Of a stretch of 64,000 bases of DNA, positions 63,918 through 64,000 are shown one piece after another. The stretch comes from Colletotrichum lupini. Taxonomy: Eukaryota; Ascomycota; Sordariomycetes; Glomerellales; Glomerellaceae. The stretch's first letter is position 1. Every line of letters begins with the position of its first letter. The DNA lies in the NCBI RefSeq assembly GCF_023278565.1, contig NC_064678.1, forward strand, positions 6,756,666-6,820,665, written 5' to 3'. A model generated the notes under the pieces. The model made no database searches. It had not been told where the DNA came from and saw only the letters and a list, made by a program, of their open reading frames with translations. The position numbers were made by a program, and so were the translations under genes.

Positions 63918-64000
63918 TTAGGGTTAGGGTTAGGGTTAGGGTTAGGGTTAGGGTTAGGGTTAGGGTTAGGGTTAGGGTTAGGGTTAGGGTTAGGGTTAGG
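63918..64000 (+). repeat. Telomere, (TTAGGG)n
   Basis: Thirteen full TTAGGG units plus TTAGG reach the last base. The G-rich strand runs 5' to 3' outward, so this is the right-hand chromosome end. The RIP-mutated subtelomere directly abuts it. Confidence 0.98.

Overview
The window is the right-hand end of a filamentous ascomycete chromosome. It finishes in a TTAGGG array running to the last base, its genes carry short 48-99 bp introns, and about 44 kb shows the signature of repeat-induced point mutation (RIP): CpA and TpG almost absent, TpA in excess, CpG retained. It looks like a Pezizomycotina species; I cannot name it.

Layout. (1) 0.7-2.2 kb: a two-exon gene for a small secreted cysteine-rich protein (minus strand) and an unassigned spliced open frame (plus strand). 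(2) 2.3-26.4 kb: a polyketide-type gene cluster. It holds a complete highly reducing polyketide synthase (8 exons, 2,419 aa, KS-AT-DH-degenerate MT-ER-KR-ACP), a cytochrome P450, a UDP-glycosyltransferase and an aldo-keto reductase. These could build, oxidise, glycosylate and reduce one reduced polyketide. The glycosyltransferase and reductase share a divergent promoter. An inverted CGGAGGC repeat lies in that promoter, and the same heptamer lies upstream of the synthase. (3) 15.558-23.171 kb: a full-length Ty1/Copia LTR retrotransposon with two 177-bp LTRs and a 5-bp target duplication. It is inserted in the last exon of the glycosyltransferase gene. The last 32 codons of that gene (stop included) lie 7.6 kb away on the other side, and the LTR now supplies a new 18-residue C-terminus. 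(4) About 26.9-63.9 kb: RIP-mutated subtelomeric heterochromatin with no intact gene. It contains a gag remnant with three zinc knuckles, several families of tandem repeats (including a 2.1-kb array of palindromic units), decayed reading frames of unknown identity on both strands, and a RIP-killed Argonaute copy at 57.2-58.6 kb. (5) 63.918-64.000 kb: telomere.

The most notable items are the Argonaute relic, the retrotransposon that split a biosynthetic gene (reconstructed to the exact codon), the hidden cysteine-rich gene, and the palindromic satellite. All identifications come from reading the translations; no database search was run.
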